A DNA stretch of 64,000 bases from Phaeoceros laevis (taxonomy: Eukaryota; Anthocerotophyta; Anthocerotopsida; Notothyladales): NCBI GenBank assembly GCA_049999765.1, contig JBNGIQ010008566.1:1-64000 (forward strand), read 5' to 3'. Made by a program: the position numbers and the translations under genes. Below are positions 53,952 through 64,000 of this stretch, in pieces (the first letter of the stretch is position 1; every line of letters begins with the position of its first letter). The notes under the pieces are model-generated. The model saw only the letters and a list, made by a program, of their open reading frames with translations. It was not told the origin of the DNA and did not search any database.

Positions 53952-54223
53952 TGTCGAGTCAAGCGTAGATTAGTGAAGCGTGAGGAATGCAATGCACAGA
54001 TGCTACGCAAGATAGTAAGCACGACGAATGCTTGTTGTTGTGTGTATTGTGATCGCGTGAACTACATTCATGTTTGCTTGCATTGTAACCGTCATAACCG
54101 CAAACTACATAAAGTAAACTAACTCTACCATAGTGTNNNNNNNNNNCAAACTACATAAAGTAAACTAACTCTACCATAGTGTGGCATGTAACCTAGGTGT
54201 TTAAAAAAACCCTATTTTCTACA
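53952..54223 (-). repeat. copia copy 2, 3' LTR with assembly gap
   Basis: 272 positions including 10 N (54137-54146). The 36 bases before the N run are repeated directly after it. Removing N10 plus one 36-base copy leaves 226, exactly the length of the 5' LTR, so the gap is an unmerged contig overlap. Confidence 0.93.
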
Positions 54224-54268
54224 CCCCCACTCAGGCCGCACTTTGTCACTTTCCAGGTTTTTCACAAC

Positions 54269-54540
54269 ATGCAGCACAACTTGGCCATTGCGGTGCTATG
54301 CCCCCTCGCTGGTGCTCTCGGTTACGTCCACTTGTAGCTTGGAAGACTGCTCAGGAAGCTGGAGAACGCCATCGCCGAGCTAGAGGTTGAGCGCGATTTC
54401 ACACCTCAGAGCCTGTGGGAAGCCGCCACCGCCGCCTGCTGGGTTGACAGCCAACTATCTTACGCTGACCATCAGTATCTTACCCTCGACAACGGAAGCT
54501 GCTGCCAGTTGGTCACCGCCTGGGATGCACCTAAGGTTTG
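54269..54540 (+). CDS. antisense extra ORF of copia (copy 2), one in-frame stop
   Basis: Counterpart of 28066-28330. Reads 'MQHNLAIAVLCPLAGALGYV', a TAG (54332-54334), then 'LGRLLRKLENAIAELEVERD' and 'WVDSQLSYADHQYLTLD' in one frame. Opposite in strand to gag-pol and placed between RNase H and the purine tract. Confidence 0.5.
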
Positions 54541-54913
54541 ATCGTTGCACTTTGATTGTTGCTGGCCACCTCTGTTGGATAGGAGCATTTTCAGCCACCG
54601 TGACTAATTCGTCAAAGTCTTCTGCTGCGTGAGAACTGGGCACCTGGGAGCTATGTGTGTTGGCGCATGGGATTACGCATGGTTTGCACCGCCGTTTCCA
54701 GCAGTTCGCCTCTGCACATCTCCACCCATTACGGTAGCATCTCCAGCCCTCACTTGTACAGCTTCTGGTTAATTGCATGCCTGACTAGGGACTTGTTCTT
54801 TGCAGAGCCGGACTTGCAGCACGAAGTCTGATGACGCAGGTATGTTTGGCAGTTTCATCAAATGCATGCAATCTGGCCTAGCATCCTAGTTTCTAACTAG
54901 CTATTCTTGCGCC

Positions 54914-55297
54914 TCAGGGACTCTGCCCAGGCTCTGGCAGTGTTTCAAATGAGCCTTTGCCGACAAAACCTTGGTCAACACGTCCGTTGGGTTGTCTGAT
55001 GTGTTGATGTAGAGAAATCTTATTTCTTGGCGCTCCACAACATCTCGAATAAAATGATGATGCTCCTCGATGTGCTTCGTCCTGGAATGGAAGACATGAT
55101 TGCTTGCTAGGGCAATAGCCCCTTGGTTGTCGTAGTGTAGTACTGTAGCAGATTCTTGCGCTTGTTGTTAAACATCGCCTGTCCCAAACTGCCTCTTTTG
55201 CAGCTACTGTCAGCGTCTTATATTCGGCTTCGGTGCTGGAGAGGCACACATTGATGTTTTTCTTACATGACCACGCAACTGGACTACCTGCCAACAT
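54914..55297 (-). pseudogene. copia copy 2 RNase H, broken
   Basis: 'PVAWSCKKNINVCLSSTEAE' and 'YKTLTVAAKEAVWDRR' (Glu) followed by a frameshifted remainder. The first catalytic Asp region (DSDWAAD-like) lies just upstream near 55330. Confidence 0.85.
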
Positions 55298-55385
55298 GAA
55301 AATATACTACTACCGACCTCCTGCTGTCAGGGTCGGCAGCCCAGTCGCTATCACAATATCCTTCCAATGCCAGGATCTTGTTATC

Positions 55386-56641
55386 TTATGCTCTGTATGT
55401 GATGCAGTAACCCCTTGTGGCTTTCAGATACCTTAAAATCCGCTTCACTTGTGTCCAATGTTCCCTACCATAGCTTGCAAGCAATTGTGACACAAGGTGT
55501 ACTGCAAAAGCAATGTCAGCCCTCGTCAAGCATGTTAAATAGATAAGTGTGCCGACAGCTTGCTTGTAGGGTATGCTTCTCATTTCTTCGAGCTCTATTT
55601 CCGATGTGGCTGCCTGCTCCTTTGCAAGTTTGACTCCTACTGCAAGTGGTGTGCTAGATCCATGGGCCTCGGCGAGATTAATCTTGTCCAGGCTATCTCC
55701 AACGTACTTCCTCTGTGACAGGGTCAAAGTATGCTTTCTTCTATCCTGAATGATTTCAACACCTAGGCACCACTTCAAGTCTCCCAGATCGGACATATCA
55801 AACTCTGCCTTGAGCAGATTCTTCTTCACTACATTCAGCAGGCTTGAAGGTCCCGTACTGGCTGCTAGGGATCAAATAGTCAACATACACCAGCATTAGC
55901 AGGTAAGCCCCTTTCCTCTTTAAAACGTACAGGTTGGAGTCTGCACTTGCTTTTACAAAGCCACATTTCGTCAAAAATGCATCCAGCCTGTTGTGCCATG
56001 CTCTAGGACTCTGCTTCAACCTGTACAGGGTTTTGTGTAGCTTGCATACTAGCTGCTCTTTCCCTTTCTCTTCATAGCCCTCATGCTGATGCATATATAT
56101 CTCCTTCTCGAGGATGCCATGCAGGAAAGCCGTGTGCACATCCATATGATGGAGATCGAGGTCATAGTGTGCTACTACTGCGAACACTAGCCTCAACGTC
56201 GGGAGTTTTACCACTGGAGCAAATGTCTCAAAAATAGTCCTCTTTAGGACGCTGTGAAAACCCACGTACGACCAACCTTGCTTTGTACCTGGGTATCTCG
56301 CATTCAGATGCATACTTCTTCTTGAAGACCCATTTACATGATATGGCCTTCCTTCCTGGTGGCAAGGGCTGCGATGACCAGGTTTTATTCTTAATGAGCG
56401 AATCGTACTCTTCTTGCACAGCTGCTTTCCAATGCTTGCCCTCTAAACTTGTGTATGCCTCTTCCATGCTTGCAGGTTCAGATGTGTCCACCAGCACTGC
56501 TGCTAAAGCTTGTGCTTGCACGGGTGTAAGGCTCATCTTCAGGCCCGCTGGTACACTAGAGGATAGCATTGCCAACATTGTTTGTGCATCCTGGTCCTCT
56601 TCATCCGCATCCATTGCGTCCCCCACTGGAGCTATACTCAA
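55386..56641 (-). pseudogene. copia copy 2 reverse transcriptase, broken
   Basis: 56641-56228 'WKAAVQEEYDSLIKNKTW', 'ISCKWVFKKKYASECEI'; 56313-55798 'MDVHTAFLHGILEKEIYM' (Asp) and 'LLMLVYVDYLIPSSQ', where the second Asp of YVDD is Tyr; 55829-55386 'SDLGDLKWCLGVEIIQDR' and 'LIYLTCLTRADIAFAVHL'. An acidic linker at 57079-56705 precedes it. Confidence 0.92.
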
Positions 56642-57092
56642 GCTGGAGGTGGAGAGATCGCCAGTGGAGAAGTCGGTGTGGCTCTACTTGTCCATTTACT
56701 AGGGCTAAAAGTGACAGGGCCCTTGCGAACTCTGGTCGGATATCCACCTTGACAGTGCCTCCGTTGCTTGTGCAGGTGCCCCCACTGCTGATGCAGGTGC
56801 CTCCACTGCTAGTATAGGTGCTGGAACGTCGTCCACTTCGTCATGAACAGGTAAGTGGTCGCTTTGATCAATCGTTTTGACTTCACAATTATCAAGCATG
56901 TCCAGTGTGTACCCAGGTTCCTCCTCTAGTTGAGAAATGCTGTTGGAGGACTGGTCGAAGACAGTGGGCTCTGCATCTTCCTCGACATTTGTGTGTTGGC
57001 CAACTTCACTGGTTTCAGCATCAACATTACCCTGCTCTACTGGAGCAGCTGGATTCACTGCGAATGTGCCTTCCTCCACTCCAGTTTCCTCC

Positions 57093-58565
57093 TCATGGGC
57101 AGGCAGAGACTTTCCAAGGTGTGGGGTAACAAAGATTCATTAAAAACCACACTCCGTGTGTAATGCATATGCCTTGTCTTAGGGTCGACTTCAATGCTCG
57201 ATTTGATAGTTTATTGTGCTCCCTCTTCTCTTTAGGTATGTGAGCATACGCTACCGAGCCAAAGGTACGGAGATGCTGGATTGAAGGCTTGCGTCCACAC
57301 CACAGCTCATAGGGAGTTTTGCCCTCAATCGCCTTGCAGGGAAGACGGTTGTACAAGTACTTAGCTGTCGACACAGCCTCCCCCCAATACTTTAGTGACA
57401 GTCCAGCTGGCTTCAATAGAGAATGTGTTATGTTCTGTGCTGACCGGTTCCTCCTCTCCGCAACTCCGTTTTGTGCAGAGCTATAGGGGACAGTGAATTA
57501 TCTACCTATTCCCAATGATGCATACTTGTCATTAAAGGCGTCGGAGTCGAACTCGCCTCCATTATCAGTGCGCAAGCACTGCACTTGCTTGCCAGTTTGG
57601 CACTCAACCATGGCTTTATACTCCTTGAAGGACTGGAAGGAGTCACTCTTGTATTTCAGAATGTATACAAAGGAGTAACGGCTATAGTCATCAATAAATG
57701 TCAAGAAGTATTTGCCTCCGCCCTAAGAATCCACGGAGACGAGTCCGCACAGGTCAGCATACACTAAACCCAACACCTCTGTTGCCCTCCTTCCTCCCCC
57801 TTTAGGGTATGCTGCTATGTGGCGCTTGCCAAATACACAGGTTTCACAGAACGGAAGAGGAGTCAGCTGGTTGGGCAGCCCATCACTGTAAATATGGGCC
57901 TTGGCCATGTCCTGGAGCTTCCTAGGATTGGGGTGGCCGAGCCTCATGTGCCATACTTTCGTCACATCAGATGCAGACACAGATGAGTGCAAGCCTGCTA
58001 CTTGAGCTGAAGGAGCTGGGATGCTTGCCACATTCATGAGAAACAAATCGTGCGCAAGGGTACCCACTACAACCACTCGACCCCATTGCTTGACTGTGCA
58101 TGTTGATTGACAAAAGTTGACTTCCATATCCTTGTTCTGTGCAAGTTGGGACACTGACAGAAGATTTTTGGTGATGGCAGGCACGTGGAAGACGTCTGAT
58201 AACGTAAGTGTCGACCCATGTTTAAGACGCAAAAGGACTGTGCCTATCCCTTTTACTGCCATCTGACTATTGTCACCAAGTCAGACACCTTGTGGACTTG
58301 TGTGTATGGAGTAGTGAGAGAATGCTGTCCTATCACTACAAATGTGGGCAGTTGCCCTTGAGTCGACAAACCAATGACCTACACTAGACTCTGATGCTGT
58401 CAGGCAGACTGTGATTACATTATGATGTACACGAGTTCTCTTTGCTGGACACTCAGACACAGGACAAGGTGCACTCTCTGGCAATGGTAGAGACGTCGAA
58501 GATTGAACAAGCAACACCAACGGGGTTGTCCGCTCCTTCTTGGGAACACTGTGTGCCTCAGACAA
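57093..58565 (-). pseudogene. copia copy 2 protease and integrase, broken
   Basis: 58565-58281 has 'HWFVDSRATAHICSD': the protease DSG has become DSR. 58262-57723 has the pre-integrase zinc region ('WHMRLGHPNPRKL', 'CETCVFGKRH'). 57704-57498 has 'FIDDYSRYSFVYIL' and 'LRTDNGGEFDSDAF'. 57416-57093 has 'YLYNRLPCKAIEGKTPYELW'. Breaks separate these pieces. Confidence 0.9.
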
Positions 58566-59990
58566 GGGAACCGTTCTAGGCTCGTTGTTTTTCTTCTTAC
58601 GGCAGTCTCTCCCCCAATGATTCGGGAGCCCGCATCAGTTGCACCTGTGCGCTTCTTGCTAGGTCCAGCCTCGTTTTTGAACTTGTTGAAGGGCTTGCTA
58701 AATGGCTTCTTTGGGCCCTTCTGCTTGGCAGCATACAACGCCTGATTCCTCACAGGTTGGGACTTGGCTGCATGCCTGCTTACTTCCTCCTGCAATAATG
58801 CCCCCACTAACTCATTGAAATCCAACGTAGGGATTTCAGACTCGTCAACTCTTGTGATTACCGCCAGCTGCTTCGCCATACGAAGAACAACATTCTGGCT
58901 AGTCACGAGGCCAGAGTAGCTTGGGGGTAAGGATGCCAGGAAGCGGATACAGACGTCTTGCTCATTTAGCTATGTGCCTGCTTGGTCCAACTTTAACCTT
59001 GTTGTACGGAAGCTGGAGACATACTGGTCTACCCCTCCTTCATCTTCAGGGAACAAAACCTTGTGCTCGCAGACATCCGTGACATCATATCTTTGGCTTG
59101 ATACACCATTGCCAAATAGTCCCACATTTGCAGGGACGTGGTAGCTGAAGAAACGCTAAGGGCCATCTGCTCGGTAAGTCCACTTCGTATGATACTTTGA
59201 GCTTTTTCATCCATGGCGTCCTAGTCTTTGTGTCCTTGCTCAGGAACCCACAAGCCTCTTCTAACTCGATCAGCATCCATTGCAGGTTGAGGTGTGCTGC
59301 CAGTGACGTATTCCCAGAGACCTGCCTCTTTCAGGAAGCCTCTCGCCCTCATGGCCCACACATCATACTTGACGCCGCTTTGCAATCCATCTTTTTCTTT
59401 GAAATCAATTTTTATAGATGGCATTGGCATAGCCCTCGGTTCTTCCTGCTACTCTACCATTTCGGGATCCGGTTCTCCTTCTAACTGGAACAGGTGTGCA
59501 AGGCTTAGGAGGAAATCTTCTTCCAGAGCCTGGTTCCAGTCCTCATTTGAATCATCTTTGTGAGCTTGCATTAACAGGAGGAGTGAGCTTGCATCTCAAC
59601 ATGTACATTCTCTCCAAGGAGACGTGCCTGGGCTGTACACATATCAATTGATGGCGATGATCCTACTTCAGGTATTGACAAAGCTTTAGCAGTACTCGAC
59701 CTTTTGTCAGTGTTAGCTTGCAGACCACTTTGAAGACCCTAGATAATGCTTAAGATGTCAAGTGAGTGCAACCTCTGATTTAGATGCTCTACTTGAGTGC
59801 TCAAAAATCTATTTGAATGTTCAATTTGTCAACGACAGTGAGAAGCTTTTGTGACCTTCTAAATTGTTGTGAGTGTAAATCCAGATGCAAACTAGTGAGG
59901 GACTGCACTTCCTCCCTCACGGTTCGAATGCCCGCACTGAGGGGCTGACGCGCAAGCAATTCGTTTTCTGCTAGAAACGCAAGTGTGTCC
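58415..59990 (-). pseudogene. copia copy 2 gag, broken
   Basis: 59430-59221 'SIKIDFKEKDGLQSGVKYDV' and 'MRARGFLKEAGLWEYVTG', TAG at 59221-59223 (Trp in copy 1), then 59214-59029 'SIIRSGLTEQMALSVSSA' and 58906-58415 'FNELVGALLQEEVSRHAAKS'. The CCHC knuckle near 58620-58650 can be read only in another frame, with a stop at its second residue pair. The N-terminal coiled-coil part (59600-59990) is shifted and interrupted. Confidence 0.85.
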
Positions 59991-60565
59991 CTTCGGCTGC
60001 TCCTTTGGCGGCGCTCTTGTCTGCCTCGACGTTGGCTTCACAAATCAAGTCCACACTAAGCAGACTGTGCTCGGAATGTAGGGGAGGGGGCCGGGTGCTA
60101 TGGTCAATATGCCGGAGATTCACGGGACAGCAGGGGCTGTCCTTGTCTGTAGATGCAATACCTTCCACGGCGTGCTCCTCATCCTCTATTGCACTGGCGA
60201 GCAGGCAGGTAGTGGCGCGAGTCCATTTCGGGTCAAATCGGGGCAGTGCGCCTCCCTCCAACAGGTGCGCCTTCCATTCTTGCAGCCGCATTGCAGTTGC
60301 CGCACATGATGGAATGCTAACTCATGCTGCCTTCTTCGTTGGAAGTCTCCAGAATCAGCGATGGCGAAGGTTGGCAACAGCCAGGTGCTTCTTTTAAGGG
60401 AATCCGTGTCGCTGCCTGGGGAATGCTCTCTCCATCACAATCTCATGCAGAATGCTAGCAGAATCGGGGTGATTCTGCTTATGCAGAGAGATGACGAAGG
60501 GAACAAGATCAGGCTTCGTGAAGCTTAGCAAATTGACAAGCTGCCAAATTTCTGCCTCCATTGAG

Positions 60566-60577
60566 GCTCTGATACCA
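60566..60577 (-). other. copia copy 2 primer-binding site
   Basis: TGGTATCAGAGC on minus directly after the 5' LTR; initiator methionine tRNA primer. Confidence 0.92.
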
Positions 60578-60803
60578 TGTCGATTCAAGCGTAGATTAGT
60601 GAAGCATGAGGAATGCAACACACAGATGCTACGCGAGATAGTAAGCACGACGAACGCTTGTTGTTGTGTGTATTGTGATCGCGTGAACTACATTCATGTT
60701 CGTGTGCATTGTAATCGTCATAACCGCAAACTACATAAAGTAAACTAACTCTACCATAGTGTGGCATGTAACCAAGGTGTTTAAACAAACCCTATTTTCT
60801 ACA
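60578..60803 (-). repeat. copia copy 2, 5' LTR
   Basis: 226 bp, TGTAGAAAATAGGG...CGACA on the coding strand; about 12 differences from its partner by eye. Followed on the coding strand by TGGTATCAGAGC. Confidence 0.95.
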
Positions 60804-62435
60804 GCTTACAGCCATGTCAAACATGCAGGGATCCAACCTAACAAGCTAATCAAATACTCTTTCAAAAACAAGTGATGCGCAAGCATGTTTAGCAAGGGCG
60901 ATCACCAATCACCCTTAACAAAAACAGCTCTCAGAACCAAGCAAGCGTTTGTGCGGTAAGTACAAGCCTCGGTTTTCCCTTCATCAATGCTAAAGAAACT
61001 TCATTGCTTGGAGTTCTGGTGGTCCGTTGGCAGATCCAAGGCTGCAGGGTCTGTGCATCAAAACTTATCGAAAACTCAAAACAGAAGCTTATCAGAAGAG
61101 GTTAGAGAAGCATGAGCAGCAGCATATCAATGCCAGGGCATGATGACAGAGCATCCAAGCTACAAGGCTTCACAAGGCAATGCAGAAATGCCAAACCACA
61201 ATGTTCACAACGATGTTTATTCCAAGATTCAAATCTCGTACAAGAAGGTAGGCTAAAAAACCAAATGTTGTCAATCTGACCTGTTGTTGAGACGGACTGG
61301 CAGCCATTGCTTGATTCTAATGCTGTTGCACACTGTAGGTTAGAGCCTGAAGAAAGTGGACAGTCTCAATCACGGCTCAATGGTTGCTGCACCAACTTTG
61401 GTTCAGAGAACGCACAATGTGGGTGTTTAAATAGAGGACAGGAGCGGAGAGGGAACTAGAAAGGGAGAGGGAGCAAGAGCATAAGCTAGCACAGGCTAGT
61501 AGCAGGACTCAGACTTGAGAAAGCGCAGGCTAGCAGTAGGACTCATACTTGAGAAAGCACAACAGGGCAGAAAAACTAGCAGACTAAAGGAGGAGAGTTT
61601 CTGAGAATGAGGTTGGTGTCCAGGCCCCCAGCAAAGCACCTTATATAGGCGATGGTTGGACATGGAATGGCGGGAGAGGAAAGTAGGTACAAGTTTCACA
61701 AGCTGAAAGCTGGTTAAAAAAGTGCATACCATTGCATTATTGGTGATCGGCTGTCATAGACAGAGAGATCCTTCTGGAACATGTTTCCAAAAACGGCTAT
61801 GCATAAAAGCTTGCATAGGCTTTGCTGCTCCTATTTTGGACAGGTGTCCTGGTAGCAGTCAAAGAAAGCCGTCACCAGCAAAGTATCCTGGCAGCTCTTA
61901 AATGCACGCCCTTGACAGCGTATGCTGTGCAACCACAAACCACAAGTTCAAGCCACGTTTCTGGTACTACTGCCTCTTAAGTAAAAAACCAAAAATGGTT
62001 AGGCGGCAAAGCGGGAATCATAGCACCAGATATTGGTCAGCCCCTTAAAGAATCACTTTAACCAATTAACTGTATATATTGGCAAATAGATCCTTCGAGC
62101 GATGGGCTCGGTTGGCATGATCTGGTAAGTCCCTTATCCATCTGCCGGTAATAAGGCTTTACGCTGTGTTTCACATCCTGCCTGTTAGCATCCAACGGGC
62201 AATGGCACCACATAATGTTACTAACACAACACGGGCAAGGGGGGGACCCTGATGGGACTGTTAACCTCCTCAAATATATACGTGTACACACACACTAAGC
62301 ACCACAAATATAACAAACGTGACAATGCCAATGGGCAATGTTACCGGAGACACTGTCCCAGTCACAGGAGGTCATGGACCCAACTCCCGGCGTCGAACCA
62401 CTCGAACCTGACCAGGACGGCACTGCTCCGGTGCA
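60804..62435. other. no recognised gene
   Basis: No family recognised. About 60955-61045 is a copy of the dispersed repeat. 61493-61560 is a tandem pair of about 34 bp ('GGCTAG.AG.AGGACTCA.AC' plus 'TTGAGAAAGC'). The stretch 62338-62435 is open in a different frame from the gene that follows and could be its 5' untranslated region or a shifted N-terminus. Confidence 0.4.
61493..61560 (+). repeat. 34-bp tandem duplication
   Basis: Two units 'AGGCTAG(T/C)AG(C/T)AGGACTCA' plus '(G/T)ACTTGAGAAAGC', with few mismatches. Confidence 0.85.
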
Positions 62436-63568
62436 ATGTACACAGATGGTAGCATCTTCAGAGCCCAACTATTCGGACAAGCCTCGCAACTTGCTCAACT
62501 CCAGCTTAGACTCACAACACTTGAAGACTGGAAAGCAGCTACAATTTCGCTTCTCCTCCCACCAAACGCGCCCGCCCTCCCGGTACAACTAAGGCAAGCA
62601 GTGTCTAGGCTAGCCTCGGTTGAAGCACAACTTGTGGAGTCCACGAACACAATCTTGGACCTCAACCAACAACTCAAGCATGCTTCGCAAAGGTTGGAAG
62701 CTACAGATCTCACCACCACCAGATCGGATTCACTCATTCAGGTTGTCCTCTGCCCATGCATACAATTACTTCACTTGCGATTCCGCTTCACAACTGACAC
62801 AATATCTTCCTTTCTGCAATCGCTTATCTTTTCTAAGAGGCTAAACGCAACTTATGTTTACAATTTTATTTGTCACAGATGCAATCTACAATGCTCAATG
62901 CACACCGGCCCGATCCCGTTCTGCCCACGATGCCAACAACGCCACGACATTTCACAATCTCAGCGCTTCACAATCATGGGCCCCCACCCAGCCCCAACAA
63001 AAGGTCGAGCCATAACACTCCAACTTCAGCTAAGCGCACCCACCTCTCGCCGCAGCAAGTGGATAATGACCTACAGAGGATGCATCAAGCAATGGAGGTT
63101 CCTGGTAGTTCCAAGCATGCTCACCGCTATTTCACAATTGGATTAGCAACTAAACCAGTGACTGGACAAGATCCGCTTCTTCATGAACAGCAGCACTCCC
63201 ACAGCGCTGACTATTCGGAGGATGTCTCCTACCCTTCGGCTACAGAACTCGGGCGATTGAATAGAGTTGAAGCAAGACAGGAGACTTTTGACCCAACGCA
63301 GTACGGTCTAGATCATAAGCATTACATCAATGCGAGGATACGGGGACTTTCGGATGAGCTTGACGAAGAGACGGAGTATGGCAAGTTGATGATGACAAAT
63401 TGGTTACGCAAAGAATGCACTTTCGTTGCATACCGATACTCAAGCCTGTACAAAGTTCCACATAGCCCGCTGGAGTTGAAGAGGGGGGGACTGCTGCCTC
63501 CAAGAATGTGGATGATTGTTACCAAAAGTGCTTCCAGAAATCCTTACGATGAGCCCACTTGGTACTGA
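62436..63568 (+). CDS. hypothetical protein, two exons, coiled coil
   Basis: Exon 1 62436-62741 and exon 2 62879-63568, joined in phase 0 across a 137-bp GT-AG intron with a pyrimidine-rich 3' end; 331 codons plus TGA at 63566-63568. The start is the first ATG in frame after an upstream stop. Residues about 15-95 form a probable coiled coil ('QASQLAQLQLRLTTLEDW', 'VSRLASVEAQLVESTNTILD'); the middle is Pro/Ser/His-rich; the C-terminal 100 residues look folded ('KHYINARIRGLSDELDEETE', 'LRKECTFVAYRYSSLYKVP'). No family recognised. Its last bases and 3' flank are repeated elsewhere in the window, so it may belong to a multicopy or mobile family. Confidence 0.45.
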
Positions 63569-64000
63569 TGAGGAGTGGGGGAGGCATAGGTCACCCCTAT
63601 GCACCTGTCGTGACTTTGTTGGTTGGTGCTGGTATTTGGTTTAATATCCGCACCTCCCTTTGCATTCGTAGATGTCCTCAAGCAGCAGCCCTGCTAGAAG
63701 ACGGTTGCACTAGCTTAGTATGAGCATTGTAAAACTGGCATGTTTTCAAGGTTGCAAGTCCTAAAAATGTTCGACTGCCTGTTTTCAGAATGTGGCACAA
63801 AATGATCTTTTGAAGGTGTAACATATGTTCATCTAAGGCAACTGCCTGCGTACAGAGAATTCTATGCTCTGGATTTGGCATACCCGTCGTTTGAAGTCAT
63901 CAAATTTTGAGGTCTTGTATTCATTTGAGTGAAGTCTTGAGGTCTCGCTTCGAAGTCATAAATAGACTGAATCCTTCAGCATCCTGTGAACGTTTTGTTC
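63569..64000. other. 3' flank of the 63.5-kb gene, no gene
   Basis: Presumed 3' untranslated region and flank. Short repeats based on 'TTGAGGTCT' and 'GAAGTCAT' occur at 63887-63960. Nothing else recognised. Confidence 0.4.

Larger units (their letters stand above)
53952..60803 (-). mobile_element. Ty1/copia LTR retrotransposon, copy 2, degenerate
   Basis: Same family as the copy at 27.8-34.6 kb. LTRs: 53952-54223 (contains an assembly gap) and 60578-60803 (226 bp), TG...CA on the coding strand. Flanks are GTTTA and GCTTA, a 5-bp target duplication with one change. Primer site TGGTATCAGAGC at 60566-60577 (minus) and purine tract GAGTGGGGG at 54224-54232. Domain order gag, protease, integrase, RT, RNase H on minus, then the antisense ORF. 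Frameshifts, stops and active-site changes make it inactive. Confidence 0.95.

Noticed and set aside
1-64000. CRISPR arrays, bacterial operons or riboswitches
   Set aside because: No regularly spaced direct repeats with unique spacers and no prokaryotic gene organisation; introns and retroelements show nuclear eukaryotic DNA.

Overview
The window looks like nuclear DNA of a streptophyte green organism, most plausibly a charophyte alga (for example a Chara-type genome); this is inference. The reasons are a chloroplast-targeted two-RRM ribonucleoprotein gene with introns, a ten-exon pinin gene, Ty1/copia elements with a methionine-initiator tRNA primer site (TGGTATCAGAGC), a PIF/Harbinger element, and a Ty3/gypsy element carrying its own DNA cytosine methyltransferase, a gene capture reported so far from charophytes and dinoflagellates. 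Two N-gaps (43357-43456 and 54137-54146) show this is a draft assembly.

Layout. 1-2955 holds nothing recognisable. 2956-8144 (minus) is a decayed LINE with an RRM-type ORF1 and an APE endonuclease plus reverse transcriptase ORF2. 8145-16892 has weak minus-strand ORFs, including an RNase H1-like protein that seems to have lost its catalytic acids. 16893-17545 is an imperfect tandem repeat. 19121-23869 is a small island with the only two clear host genes, both minus: pinin (splicing, exon-junction associated) and a chloroplast ribonucleoprotein. A complete PIF/Harbinger element with TTA target duplications (24112-27143) sits about 240 bp upstream of the ribonucleoprotein start codon.

After this comes a nest: a plus-strand Ty3/gypsy remnant (primer site 34931, gag 36.8-38.0 kb) whose 5' LTR region is split by a full-length Ty1/copia (27767-34614, 250-bp LTRs, ATTGT target duplication). 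39.3-49.0 kb is a minus-strand Ty3/gypsy with the order gag, protease, DNA methyltransferase, RT, RNase H, integrase, PHD finger. 53952-60803 is a second copia of the same family. A two-exon unknown gene lies at 62436-63568, and its 3' end resembles several dispersed repeat copies in the window.

Most mobile-element coding regions are broken by stops and frameshifts. Many of the stops are TAG or TGA where CAG or CGA would fit, and the LTR differences are rich in CpG transitions, as expected of heavily methylated DNA. The methyltransferase-bearing retrotransposon is the outstanding item.
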